Shown here piece after piece: positions 8,387 through 17,355 of a stretch of DNA of 19,451 nt (position 1 is the first letter of the stretch; every line of letters starts with the position of its first letter). Below the pieces are notes generated by a model. That model had not been told where the DNA came from. It saw only the letters and a program-made list of their open reading frames with translations, and ran no database searches. Source of the DNA: Parabacteroides sp. (GTDB lineage Bacteria; Bacteroidota; Bacteroidia; Bacteroidales; Tannerellaceae); contig JAHHQS010000069.1 in NCBI GenBank assembly GCA_020026285.1, forward strand, positions 1 through 19,451, written 5' to 3'. Made by a program: the position numbers and the translations under genes.

Positions 8387-8417
8387 TTTGAAGTTTGCAA
8401 TTATTTCTGTTTCTTTG
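8387..8417 (+). promoter_or_regulatory. Putative -33/-7 promoter for the AraC-type regulator
   Basis: TTTG at 8387-8390, then 19 bp, then TTTCTTTG at 8410-8417 (TAnnTTTG with one change). The predicted transcript starts near 8424, leaving a leader of only about 8-14 nt. It implies expression separate from the glycosyltransferase genes. Confidence 0.45.
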
Positions 8418-8431
8418 CGAACGAAATAAGT

Positions 8432-9292
8432 ATGCAAATGGAAAACGAGTTGCCCAAAATAGACTTGCCTGAAGATATATTGGCAGGTGTTCTTAATGAT
8501 TCGACCATATTAAGACTTTATGAACATTATCCTTGTCGTATAAAGGCGCAGATGTTTGTTTTATGTAAAAAAGGATGTATAGACGCCTCTATTAATCTGG
8601 TGGATTATCATATCTCTGATAATTCTTTTCTGGTAGTCCTTCAGGGAAGTATTCTGCAAGTCAACAAGATAGAAGGAGATGTCGAAATCTATTTTGCCGG
8701 ATTCTCATCTGATTTCCTGCGTACGATAAATCCTGTCAAGTCGTTAATCGATATAGCTTATACGATAAAACATAATCCGATTGTCTGTCTGCCCGAAGAC
8801 ATTGTCCCTATTGTAGAAGATTGTTTCAAACTCGCTATCCGGGCCTTTGATTATTCTCCTTTAGAGAATCGTGAGCTTATAGGACATCTGTATTATAGTC
8901 TGATTTTTACGATCTGCTCTCTCTATAGCAAGCGAAAGATTGACACTGTTCATCTTTCTCCGGCAGAGCGAATCAGTCAGAATTTTAATCAATTGGTGCT
9001 GGATAATTATACCAGGGAAAAGAATGTGGTCTTTTATGCTGAAAAGCTGGGTATTACGGCTTCTTATTTAAGTACAGTTATTCGTGAAACGACAGGCAAG
9101 ACATGTTTGGATATCATTTCGAATATGGTGATTATGGATGCTAAAGCCCAGTTAAAATCAACGAACCTGCCAGTGAGTAAGATAGCAGATTCGTTGAACT
9201 TTAATAATGTTTCCTTCTTCGGAAAGTATTTTAAACGATATGTAGGAATAAGTCCTATGGAATATCGTAATAGCAAGTCTGTAAAAGAATAG
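8432..9292 (+). CDS. AraC/XylS family transcriptional regulator
   Basis: A 286-residue DNA-binding regulator. Residues about 1-165 form a cupin-like sensing domain (FLVVLQGSILQV, EIYFAGFSSDFL) that would bind a ligand or mediate dimerisation. Residues about 190-286 are the double helix-turn-helix of the AraC family: VVFYAEKLGITASYLSTVIRE, then the ILNFNN-type second helix (SKIADSLNFNNVSFFGKYFKRYVGISPMEYR), whose end is the usual family signature. Two in-frame ATG codons (8432 and 8438) are possible starts. It follows the GT genes by 85 bp with its own likely promoter, and it ends 2 bp from the stop of the peptidase gene on the other strand. Targets are unknown; neighbouring surface-glycan or peptidase genes are candidates by position only. 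Confidence 0.9.
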   Translation: MQMENELPKIDLPEDILAGVLNDSTILRLYEHYPCRIKAQMFVLCKKGCIDASINLVDYHISDNSFLVVLQGSILQVNKIEGDVEIYFAGFSSDFLRTINPVKSLIDIAYTIKHNPIVCLPEDIVPIVEDCFKLAIRAFDYSPLENRELIGHLYYSLIFTICSLYSKRKIDTVHLSPAERISQNFNQLVLDNYTREKNVVFYAEKLGITASYLSTVIRETTGKTCLDIISNMVIMDAKAQLKSTNLPVSKIADSLNFNNVSFFGKYFKRYVGISPMEYRNSKSVKE

Positions 9293-9294
9293 GA

Positions 9295-10584
9295 CTATTC
9301 TTCAAGCCATACTTTTATCTGGTTCACAATCTTTTCTTTCATATCATCAGGCATGTTACTGATGCGCGCTCTATGACAACCTTTAGGCTGGAAGTATACC
9401 TGTTCATTCTTCTTGTTCTTGAATACTGGCATGTGAGTTGCACTCCAGGGATCATATTCACCATATATGAAGATGATTTTTGGATCGTTGTTCTTTAAGA
9501 AATTGTACACCTTGTTGTATAAAGCAGGATTAAACTCTACCTTGTCTTTTAATTCAGAAGGTAACATGATTCTGTTTAAATACCCCTTGCTGCTTTTAAT
9601 ATATAGATAATCTTTGAACGGTTCTGTTTCGTAACCATAGTATCCCAGGTCACGGGCAGCCTGCACGTTGAAAGGTTCGGTACTCTGGCCGATAGAGAAA
9701 TAAGATGGATCTGAAATTTTCATCCAGTGGTCGAATAGGACCTGGTTATCTGAATCCAGTGCAGGAATTGTACTTACAGGTGTTCCCCATTGCCATAGGG
9801 CAAAAGGATATTCCAATACACTATAATCGTAAATTTCATTAATATCTACACGGAACTTATATCCTTTCTTTGCTGTATATTCTTTGAATATAGGCATCAG
9901 TTCATTTCTCTTCTTTAGAATCTGTATCTGGAAGTCACGAATAGCTTTGCGTTCCTGGGCTGTTCCTACATTGTTTAAGAATATTTCATGGCGTCCATCT
10001 TCTACACCTCTGTTTAAAGGAGCCACATAAGGAACTGAGAAGTCTACATCATTTGGAAAGTATGCTCTGTAGGCAGTTGTGGTCTGTCCGCCTTTACTAA
10101 TTCCTGTGCTGATCCATTTGCCTTTATAGATCTTCTTAAATGTTTTTGTGATATTATGAAGATCGTACATTGAATTCTCGTAAGTCAGGTAATCCCAGTT
10201 TAATGGTTCAGGGGTTGATTCCAGAAAATAACGATATTCAACGAATACAACATTTGCATTAAACATCTTCGATAACTCTTCCTGATATCTTTCGTTAAGC
10301 GCATAGGCTCCACCATAACCTTCTGTAACAATCAGGGTTGGACGATCAAATCCGACATGACAAACGACCACTCTTTGTTTGAATGTCCCTACCGATTTGT
10401 CTTTATGGTCAATTTGTTGTGTAATTCTCACAAGATATTTTTCAGAATATACATCATTCTTCAATGCTTCAATCTGGGAGATTCCTTTAAGTTTAGATAA
10501 TTTCTTTTGTAACTCGCTTTGTGCAGCCATACTAACCATGACACAAAGAAGAGACAGACATAATAAGTAAAGTTTCCGTTTCAT
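9295..10584 (-). CDS. Secreted serine peptidase, S37/S28-like (prolyl tripeptidyl/aminopeptidase type)
   Basis: A 429-residue exported alpha/beta-hydrolase. Residues 1-21 are a signal peptide ending in SMAAQ. The catalytic set is visible: S163 in GISKGG, D378 in YGEYDPW and H404 in KGCHRAR. The G-x-S-K-G-G nucleophile elbow is that of the S37 (PS-10) family, which removes tripeptides from N-termini; Bacteroidota members are often labelled S28. The early LIVTEGYGG segment supplies the oxyanion-hole region. It is expected to act in the periplasm on peptides as part of nutrient breakdown. Transcribed alone: its 3' end meets the AraC gene, and its 5' side is separated from queG by 190 bp with a good promoter. 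Preference for Pro-containing peptides is typical of S28 but not provable here. Confidence 0.85.
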   Translation of the reverse strand: MKRKLYLLCLSLLCVMVSMAAQSELQKKLSKLKGISQIEALKNDVYSEKYLVRITQQIDHKDKSVGTFKQRVVVCHVGFDRPTLIVTEGYGGAYALNERYQEELSKMFNANVVFVEYRYFLESTPEPLNWDYLTYENSMYDLHNITKTFKKIYKGKWISTGISKGGQTTTAYRAYFPNDVDFSVPYVAPLNRGVEDGRHEIFLNNVGTAQERKAIRDFQIQILKKRNELMPIFKEYTAKKGYKFRVDINEIYDYSVLEYPFALWQWGTPVSTIPALDSDNQVLFDHWMKISDPSYFSIGQSTEPFNVQAARDLGYYGYETEPFKDYLYIKSSKGYLNRIMLPSELKDKVEFNPALYNKVYNFLKNNDPKIIFIYGEYDPWSATHMPVFKNKKNEQVYFQPKGCHRARISNMPDDMKEKIVNQIKVWLEE

Positions 10585-10612
10585 GATAAAAGTATTTAAT
10601 AGTTTCTTGTCA

Positions 10613-10643
10613 CAAAGATATTAAAAATCACTATCGAAAGAAA
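10613..10643 (-). promoter_or_regulatory. Promoter of the S37-like peptidase gene
   Basis: On the minus strand: TTTC (10643-10640), 19 bp, then TATCTTTG (10620-10613), a full -7 match, 29 bp upstream of the ATG. The rest of the 190-bp gap down from queG holds AT-rich sequence in which I see no clear terminator. Confidence 0.5.
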
Positions 10644-10774
10644 TGTTTTTCTATTTATAGGTGAATAGATTTCAATTTTTTCTGTTTAACGATGTTATTT
10701 ACGTCAGAATGTAATATGTATTTCTTTGTTTTTTATTCCTGAGCAGATATTATGTTTAATAAACAACTCCCTTT

Positions 10775-11713
10775 TTATATTTCTTCCTTATTCAGTAGAG
10801 AGATATTTCTCATCAATCCTTCGTATTTGGCTCGCTTGATAGCAGATTTGGAAAAAATAATGGTGTAATCTTCCCGAGTCAGATGTCTTAGTTTTTCTTT
10901 GTCTAATTGAAGGAACGTTTCTTTGGGTTGAAATTCTTTTTCTGTATTTGGCGTAGCGAATCGATTCCATGGACAAGCAAGCTGACAAGTATCGCAGCCA
11001 TATACTCTGTTCCCTAATTTGGATGCGATTTCCGGTGGAATTTCCCCTCTATTCTCTATCGTCTGGTACGAAATACATTTGTTGGCATTCAAAACATGAG
11101 CTTTTTCCAATGCTCCAGTAGGACATGCATCCAGGCATCTCCTGCAATTGCCGCATTTCGATTTCATCGGTTGGTCATATTTATCTGCCGGTAATGTAGA
11201 TATTATTTCTCCAAGAAAGAAGAATGAACCTTTCTTGGGTATAATAAGATTCGTGTTTTTCCCGATCCATCCAAGTCCTGCCTTCCAAGCCCAGTATCTT
11301 TCCAATATAGGAGCTGAATCAGTGAAGACTCTTGCTTCTATATTTGCTTCTTCGGGAAACTGACAGCGAATCTCCTGCCATAGAAGACGTAACTTGTCTT
11401 TTAATAGTATGTGATAGTCCTTCCCATAGGCATAATAGGCAATGTGAGGGTATTTCGGATCTCTTAATTGAGAAGGATAATAGTTTAGCGCAACGGAAAT
11501 AATACTTTTGGCTCCTTCCACCAGACCATTCGGATTTCGTCTGATGTCGACATGATTTGCCATGTAATTCATTTCTGCCTGATATTGTTTGTGCAGCCAT
11601 TCATTAAGGAAGTTGATCTCTTCAGATTCAACTTCCTCAATTTTGGCTATACCACAGGCTGTGAACCCTATTTCCAAAGCCTTCTTTTTTATGTTTTCGG
11701 CATTTATTTCCAT
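10775..11713 (-). CDS. queG: Epoxyqueuosine reductase
   Basis: Cytosolic cobalamin- and iron-sulfur-dependent enzyme that reduces epoxyqueuosine to queuosine in tRNA with a GUN anticodon, the last step of queuosine synthesis. 312 residues is typical for the short form. The N-terminal DUF1730 domain contains the FTDSAP motif, with D132 matching the catalytic Asp known in Bacillus subtilis QueG (D134). The double [4Fe-4S] ferredoxin region follows: C187, C190, C193, C197 in CGNCRRCLDACPTG, C213, and C240, C243, C247 in CDTCQLACPWN. All eight cysteines are present. It is the last gene of a three-gene operon, 12 bases after the deacetylase stop. Its pairing with glycan genes looks like shared transcription and not shared function. 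Confidence 0.95.
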   Translation of the reverse strand: MEINAENIKKKALEIGFTACGIAKIEEVESEEINFLNEWLHKQYQAEMNYMANHVDIRRNPNGLVEGAKSIISVALNYYPSQLRDPKYPHIAYYAYGKDYHILLKDKLRLLWQEIRCQFPEEANIEARVFTDSAPILERYWAWKAGLGWIGKNTNLIIPKKGSFFFLGEIISTLPADKYDQPMKSKCGNCRRCLDACPTGALEKAHVLNANKCISYQTIENRGEIPPEIASKLGNRVYGCDTCQLACPWNRFATPNTEKEFQPKETFLQLDKEKLRHLTREDYTIIFSKSAIKRAKYEGLMRNISLLNKEEI

Positions 11714-11725
11714 TCATTAAGTGGA

Positions 11726-12337
11726 TTAATCGAATACCTTGAATTCGTATCCTTCTTTCTGAAGCCATTCAATAGCTTTTGGCATAGCTTCACGCATATT
11801 CTTTTCAGCTTTCAATGAATCATGAAAGACTATGATAGATCCGTTTCTGGTGTATTTGCGAACATTCTCAAATACTCTTTCGGGTGTCAGTTTTGAGTTA
11901 TAGTCGCGCGTTACTACATCCCACATGATCACTTTATACTTTTGTATAAGAGTGAGTGTTTGGGGCAGACGCATGTGACCATGAGGCGGACGAAACAGAT
12001 TGCTATGGATTAGTTCTGCAGCTTTATTCGTATTAGCCAGATAGTTCCTGGTCAAATACTGAAGTCCCTGAATATGGTTGAATGTATGATTGCCGATACG
12101 ATGCCCTCTTTCAACCACCATACGGAAAACATCAGGATGTTTCCTTACATTATCACCGACCATAAAGAATGTCGCTTTGACATGATACTTGTCAAGTATA
12201 TCTAAAACCCAAGGGGTAACCTCGGGAATCGGTCCATCATCAAATGTGAGATAAACACATTTCTTTTCTGATGGGATTCTCCAGGTCACCCCTGGGAACA
12301 AAACCCTGTAAAACCAGGGCGGTTGTTCTATAAACAT
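11726..12337 (-). CDS. Polysaccharide deacetylase family protein (NodB-type, CE4)
   Basis: A 203-residue protein with little beyond the NodB domain. The CE4 motifs appear in order: TFDDGP (D33, D34), the metal-binding pair H84/H88 in HTFNH, RPPHGHM, a WDVVTRDYNS block and IIVFHDS near the end. This matches zinc-dependent hydrolases that remove N- or O-acetyl groups from glycans such as peptidoglycan or chitooligosaccharides. No signal peptide is seen; the N-terminal FYRVLFPGVTWRIP is only mildly hydrophobic, so it may act in the cytosol or stay membrane-associated. It starts 3 bases after the stop of the DUF2723 gene and ends 12 bases before queG, so it is probably translationally coupled to the DUF2723 protein. 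The substrate is unknown. Confidence 0.88.
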   Translation of the reverse strand: MFIEQPPWFYRVLFPGVTWRIPSEKKCVYLTFDDGPIPEVTPWVLDILDKYHVKATFFMVGDNVRKHPDVFRMVVERGHRIGNHTFNHIQGLQYLTRNYLANTNKAAELIHSNLFRPPHGHMRLPQTLTLIQKYKVIMWDVVTRDYNSKLTPERVFENVRKYTRNGSIIVFHDSLKAEKNMREAMPKAIEWLQKEGYEFKVFD

Positions 12338-12340
12338 ATA

Positions 12341-15300
12341 TTATTCTTTTTTCAAAGAAGCGAGAGCCATGCGGAAGTTGTCAAACTCTTCTTTGTAAAG
12401 TTTCATCAATTCAGGATCATTGTCTTTTGTTAACTGAATAACTTCTTGCAAGACATATAGATTCTCATTTACATCATCTGCTACAGAAGCAAACTGATTA
12501 CTGTTTAAGCGGAAGAACCAGTTCAAACTTCGTAATGAATTGTCGGCAATAGCTTTTAAGACATTGTGTCCTTTTTCTTTCTCTCCAAGTTTATAGTAGA
12601 ATTCACCGATTGCTAATGCACTATAGTCCATTGGTACATTTTCAGGAGGCAATACTTCCATACACTTGTCTAACAACTTCAGAGCTTTGTCGTTTTTACC
12701 TTCATGGGCTAAAATAGCTGCCAGCTTTCCGAAAATGATCATGCGATAACTTTTACACATACGCATTACATTTTCATCCAGATAAACTCCAGGTTTATTA
12801 ACACCTCCCCATTTGAACTTGTTCATGACATTATCGTACATCTTATCAGCATTGATGGATTTGGTTGTACCTTTTACTTTCATAGGTACTATCTGATAAG
12901 CCATACCTGTCTGTTGGAAATATGGATCAAGTTTAACGAACTGATCAGGACTCACGGTGATGGCAAAGTACATAGGACGTTGCCAGTTGTTGGTCTGAAG
13001 CATATTCAATATCAATAATTCCTGTTTGCCTAAAGCATCTTTCCCTTTCAAATCGATTACCATTTCTTTGGCAGGCTGTGGAACATCCATGTCTTTCAAT
13101 AGACCGTTTTTAGCTAATGCTGTAGAGTCTACCCGATAAATCAATTTGTCAGAAGGAATATAATCTATTGCCTGACTGAAATTCGGGATCTTCTTGAACT
13201 TAGGATCATCACTACGAACAAATTCTAATGCTGTATTCAAATCGATACCTCCATCTGTCATTGGGAATATATAAGCAAAATCACGTTTGCCTTGTACATA
13301 TACATCATGATCCCAAGAAATAGGTAGAGGTGCTGAATTATAAGCCTGCTTTCTCATCTGATCTGCATACCAGTCTGTTTGTAGATAGCTTGTGTTACAA
13401 ACTCTCACGTCTGTACGTATACCTTCTACCTCTTGAGCATACCATAAAGGGAAAGTATCGTTATCACCATTAGTGAAGATAACAGCATTCGGTTCACATG
13501 ACTCCAGGTAGTTCGCTCCAAAATCTCGACAAACATAACGGCCGGAACGATCGTGATCATCCCAGTTCTGAGCGGCCATCTGAATTGGTATCATCAAAGC
13601 GGCTACAGCTGCTATAGTCGCAGCAGCCATTGATGGCAGTTTGGCATATTTCTCAAGCAATTTAACTAATCCTACAACTCCGAATCCGATCCATATACAG
13701 AAAGCATAGAAAGATCCTGCATATGCATAATCTCGCTCACGTGGTTGATATGGAGTCTGATTCAAATAAAGAACAATCGCTATACCAGTCATGAAGAACA
13801 ACATGAAAGTAATCCAGAATCCCTGAACTCCTTTATTTCCGGCATAAACCTGGTAGAATAAACCAATCAGACCTAACAATAAAGGTAACATGAAGTAAAC
13901 ATTATGTCCTTTATTATCGGCGATATCAGAAGGAAGATCATCTTGCGGACCAACCAGAATCGTATCAATAGCTTTAATACCTGTAATCCAGTTCCCTTTA
14001 TTGATTCCACCATGACCTTGAATATCATTCTGACGACCAGAGAAATTCCACATGAAATAACGCCAATACATGAAATTCAACTGGTAAGAGAAGAAGAAAC
14101 GCAGATTCTCTGCGAAAGTCGGTTTCATAACAGACTTAGTCTCTCCACACTGATTGTATTTTACAGGTTGTCCTTTTATATTGGCCCATTCTTTATAGGC
14201 CTCGATGTGACGGCTGTCTTCACTATGCATTCGAGGAAATAGCATATTCAACTCGTCAACATATTTATAAACAGTGTTATGGCGTGAAACATAGTAACGA
14301 TCTTTTTCATTCGGATCCTTTTTAGAAACACGAGTCCATACAGGAGAACCTTCTTCAGTTATAGCAACACAAGTACCTCCTTCATTCTTACGCGCTACTT
14401 CAGAAACATAAGTCTTTCCGTAAAATAGCGGAGTCTGACCATATTGCTCACGAGCTAAATATGTACGTAAGGTAAAGATATCTTTCGGCGCATTCTGGTT
14501 CATTGGAGTATCGGCTGTAGCACGAATAAGAATCAAAGCATATGAAGAATAACCAACAACAATAACCATCAGGCAGGTTAAGATTGTATTGATTAATTTG
14601 ATATTTATTGATTTATTCATGTATAGGAATGCTCCTAATGCTGCAACTAAAAAGATCGGAACCAGATAATTGTCACCAATGAATGGTATACCGATTAAGA
14701 TAATTGATAACAGGAATGATATTTTCAATCTGATAGGATTGATGGCATCACGCATTGTTTCAAATATAGACCATATCAATACACTTGTTAATACAATAGC
14801 ATAAGCATATACTCCTGTATTGTATGGCATTCCTAATGTGTTTACAAAGAATAGTTCGAAATATCCACAGATTTCGATCAGACCTTGAACGATACCGTAC
14901 AGCATAATTCCAACGATAGCGAATGATATCAGTAATGAAATCAATGTACCCTTTAAAGTTGGATTAGGAAATTTCTTATAATAATATACCAATACTATTG
15001 CAGGAATACATAGCAAGTTAAGTAGATGAACACCAATACTTAGTCCCATCAGATAAGCTATCAATACAATCCAGCGATCAGCATGTGGAGCGTCTGCAAC
15101 TTCTTCCCACTTTAATATTAACCAGAATACTAAAGCTGTAAACAGGGATGAATAGGCATATACTTCACCTTCTACAGCAGAAAACCAGAATGTATCACTA
15201 AATGTATAAGCCAATGCTCCAACTACTCCGGCTCCCATAGTAGTGATAATTTGAGAAAGAGTTATTTCCTGATTATCATCTACAACTATTTTCTTTACCA

Positions 15301-15598
15301 TGTGAGTGATACTCCAGAACAGAAACAGAATAGTCATACCACTGCAAATAGCAGACATCGTGTTAACCATTTTGGCTACCGTTGATGGATCAGAAGCAAA
15401 CTGAGAGAATAAATTACCAGTAAGCATGAAGAATGGTGCTCCAGGTGGGTGACCGACTTCAAGTTTAAACGCTGAAGAAATGAACTCTCCGCAATCCCAA
15501 AAACTGGCGGTGGGTTCCATTGTCATCAAATAAACACATGTGGCAATAAAAGCAACAATCCAGCCCAATGTGTTATTGATTAGTTTGTACTTGTTCAT
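12341..15598 (-). CDS. DUF2723 polytopic membrane protein, putative GT-C O-glycosyltransferase (TMEM260/GT117-related)
   Basis: A 1085-residue inner-membrane protein. The N-terminal part (about residues 10-370) has many hydrophobic helices. The first loop carries FWDCGEF (D35, E38) followed by VGHPPGAPFF, the conserved DUF2723 signature. An acidic pair in the first periplasmic loop is typical of GT-C fold transferases that use lipid-linked sugars. More helices lie at about 550-680. A soluble domain from about 690 holds NGDNDTFPLWYAQEVEG, and a TPR-like C-terminus occupies about 960-1075. The human homologue TMEM260 has been described as a protein O-mannosyltransferase (CAZy GT117), and many Bacteroidota glycosylate exported proteins on Ser/Thr. 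A role in O-glycosylation is therefore a good but unproven inference. It leads the operon with the deacetylase and queG. Confidence 0.85.
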   Translation of the reverse strand: MNKYKLINNTLGWIVAFIATCVYLMTMEPTASFWDCGEFISSAFKLEVGHPPGAPFFMLTGNLFSQFASDPSTVAKMVNTMSAICSGMTILFLFWSITHMVKKIVVDDNQEITLSQIITTMGAGVVGALAYTFSDTFWFSAVEGEVYAYSSLFTALVFWLILKWEEVADAPHADRWIVLIAYLMGLSIGVHLLNLLCIPAIVLVYYYKKFPNPTLKGTLISLLISFAIVGIMLYGIVQGLIEICGYFELFFVNTLGMPYNTGVYAYAIVLTSVLIWSIFETMRDAINPIRLKISFLLSIILIGIPFIGDNYLVPIFLVAALGAFLYMNKSINIKLINTILTCLMVIVVGYSSYALILIRATADTPMNQNAPKDIFTLRTYLAREQYGQTPLFYGKTYVSEVARKNEGGTCVAITEEGSPVWTRVSKKDPNEKDRYYVSRHNTVYKYVDELNMLFPRMHSEDSRHIEAYKEWANIKGQPVKYNQCGETKSVMKPTFAENLRFFFSYQLNFMYWRYFMWNFSGRQNDIQGHGGINKGNWITGIKAIDTILVGPQDDLPSDIADNKGHNVYFMLPLLLGLIGLFYQVYAGNKGVQGFWITFMLFFMTGIAIVLYLNQTPYQPRERDYAYAGSFYAFCIWIGFGVVGLVKLLEKYAKLPSMAAATIAAVAALMIPIQMAAQNWDDHDRSGRYVCRDFGANYLESCEPNAVIFTNGDNDTFPLWYAQEVEGIRTDVRVCNTSYLQTDWYADQMRKQAYNSAPLPISWDHDVYVQGKRDFAYIFPMTDGGIDLNTALEFVRSDDPKFKKIPNFSQAIDYIPSDKLIYRVDSTALAKNGLLKDMDVPQPAKEMVIDLKGKDALGKQELLILNMLQTNNWQRPMYFAITVSPDQFVKLDPYFQQTGMAYQIVPMKVKGTTKSINADKMYDNVMNKFKWGGVNKPGVYLDENVMRMCKSYRMIIFGKLAAILAHEGKNDKALKLLDKCMEVLPPENVPMDYSALAIGEFYYKLGEKEKGHNVLKAIADNSLRSLNWFFRLNSNQFASVADDVNENLYVLQEVIQLTKDNDPELMKLYKEEFDNFRMALASLKKE

Positions 15599-15658
15599 AA
15601 GTTTTTTAAAGTAATTATTTATATTTTACATACAAGTTTATATCGTTACCGATAAGGA

Positions 15659-15682
15659 AATGCAAATTTAATCATTTGCATT
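15659..15682. repeat. Perfect 9-bp inverted repeat in the DUF2723 upstream region
   Basis: Arms AATGCAAAT (15659-15667) and ATTTGCATT (15674-15682) are perfect complements around a 6-base centre. It overlaps the likely -7 box and lies 61 bp upstream of the start codon, so it could be an operator for a dimeric repressor. It has no T-tract and does not look like a terminator. Confidence 0.4.
15663..15670 (-). promoter_or_regulatory. Putative -7 box for the DUF2723-deacetylase-queG operon
   Basis: The minus strand reads TAAATTTG (TAnnTTTG). It lies inside the inverted repeat at 15659-15682. The -33 position shows no TTTG. It would give a leader of about 55-60 nt. The rest of the 188-bp gap toward yifB is AT-rich with no clear hairpin terminator. 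Confidence 0.35.
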
Positions 15683-15786
15683 ATACTTAACGTAGTAATT
15701 CCCTATTAATTGTACGTATTCTTTCCTTTTATCAAGGAAGATATCAGTTTTACTTTGATTTTTATTTATTATTTGGATAAATAGTG

Positions 15787-17325
15787 TTATCTGCCCCAAC
15801 CTTCTCTATCCAGATTGCGATAATGAATAGCTTCAGCTAAGTGGTTTGGCAATATGTTCTCTTCTCCTGCCAGATCTGCGATAGTTCGTGATACTTTTAA
15901 AATTCGATCGTATGCTCGGGCTGAAAGATTTAGTTTGGTCATGGCATTTTTTAGTAATTTCAAACCGGCTGCATCTGGAATGGCATATGTGTGGAGTAAT
16001 TTACTGTTCATTTGGGCATTACAATATATGCCGGGATGATCTTTAAAGCGTATTTCTTGAATATTTCTAGCAGCTATCACACGTTCACGAATTGCAGTAC
16101 TTGACTCGGCTGGTGCTTGTTCCGAAATCTTTTCGAATGGAACAGGAACAATTTCTATCTGTATGTCTATTCTATCTAATAACGGTCCTGAAATACGGTT
16201 CATGTATTTTTGAACAGCTCCAGGAGAACAGACGCATGGTTTGGTCGGATGATTATAGTAACCACATGGACAAGGATTCATGGAGGCCACTAACATAAAA
16301 CCTGCTGGATATTCTACAGTGAATCGTGCTCTGGATATGCTGATTTTCCGATCTTCCAATGGTTGTCTCATTACTTCGAGAACGCTTCTATTGAATTCAG
16401 GAAGCTCGTCAAGAAAAAGGATACCATTGTGTGCTAAACTTATTTCTCCTGGTTGAGGAAAAGAACCTCCTCCAACCATCGCTACATCCGATATGGTATG
16501 ATGCGGGGAGCGGAATGGACGTTGTGTCATTAATGTTGAGTCATGGCTTAATTTCCCTGCTACAGAATGAATTTTTGTGGTTTCAAGAGATTCCTGTAAG
16601 GTGAATGGTGGAAGGATTGAAGGGAGTCGTTTTGCCATCATTGATTTTCCACTTCCCGGGGGACCGATCATAATTACATTATGTCCGCCCGCAGCGGCAA
16701 CTTCTAATGCTCTTTTTACATTTTCCTGTCCTCTGACTTCTGAAAAATCATAACTGAATTGAAATTGTCTGGCGTAAAACTCTTTCCTGGTATCTACAAT
16801 TGTCTGTTCTAATTCTCTTTTCCCATCCATAAATTCGATTACTTCGAGAATATTGTTTGCTCCGTATATTTCCAGGTTGTTTACTACAGCAGCTTCTCTG
16901 GCGTTTTTATGAGGAAGAATGAATCCCTTAAATCCGGCTTCTCTTGCTTTGATAGCAATAGGAAGAACTCCTTTAATCGGATTCAAACTGCCATCTAACG
17001 ATAATTCTCCCATTAATAAATAATCAGATAGCTTTTCTGAACTAATTTGTCCGGCTCCTGATAAAATGCCAATGGCAATTGGAAGATCGTAAGCTGATCC
17101 TTCTTTACGAATATCAGCTGGGGCCATATTGATAACTATTCTTTGCCGAGGAAAACTATAACCACTCTCTTGTAAAGCGGAGATTATACGCTCATGACTT
17201 TCTCTTACTGCATTATCAGGCAAACCTACTAGAAAAAATTGAATTCCTTTACTACAATTTACTTCTATTGTGATAATAGTTGCTGATATACCTTGTACGG
17301 CGGCAGCATAAGTTTTTACTAACAT
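15787..17325 (-). CDS. YifB/ComM family AAA+ ATPase (Mg-chelatase-like)
   Basis: A 512-residue cytosolic protein of full family length. Residues 1 to about 170 are the S5-like/ChlI-type N-terminal domain (VGLPDNAVRESHERI, INMAPADIRKEGSAYDLPIA). Walker A is GPPGSGKS at 221-228 (K227) and Walker B is ILFLDE at 302-307. A Cys cluster, C352, C354, C364 and C366 (NPCPCGYYNHPTKPCVCSP), is a probable metal site kept in this family. GPLLDRIDI supplies the arginine near the ATP site, and the C-terminal AAA lid ends with HLAEAIHYRNLD. In Vibrio, ComM is a hexameric branch-migration helicase for natural transformation; the family is far wider than competent species, so the role here is uncertain. It stands between a terminator-like hairpin and the DUF2723 promoter, so it is probably transcribed alone. 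Confidence 0.93.
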   Translation of the reverse strand: MLVKTYAAAVQGISATIITIEVNCSKGIQFFLVGLPDNAVRESHERIISALQESGYSFPRQRIVINMAPADIRKEGSAYDLPIAIGILSGAGQISSEKLSDYLLMGELSLDGSLNPIKGVLPIAIKAREAGFKGFILPHKNAREAAVVNNLEIYGANNILEVIEFMDGKRELEQTIVDTRKEFYARQFQFSYDFSEVRGQENVKRALEVAAAGGHNVIMIGPPGSGKSMMAKRLPSILPPFTLQESLETTKIHSVAGKLSHDSTLMTQRPFRSPHHTISDVAMVGGGSFPQPGEISLAHNGILFLDELPEFNRSVLEVMRQPLEDRKISISRARFTVEYPAGFMLVASMNPCPCGYYNHPTKPCVCSPGAVQKYMNRISGPLLDRIDIQIEIVPVPFEKISEQAPAESSTAIRERVIAARNIQEIRFKDHPGIYCNAQMNSKLLHTYAIPDAAGLKLLKNAMTKLNLSARAYDRILKVSRTIADLAGEENILPNHLAEAIHYRNLDREGWGR

Positions 17326-17355
17326 AGTTAAGTGATTTAGGTAAAAATATAATGA

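Noticed and set aside
11319..11600. A 93-codon open frame on the minus strand inside queG
   Set aside because: It overlaps the intact, well-conserved queG in another frame and has no family features; the same holds for the other small frames lying within genes.
15723..15739. TTCCTT / AAGGAA hairpin as a yifB terminator
   Set aside because: The stem is only 6 bp and no T-run follows it on the minus strand.
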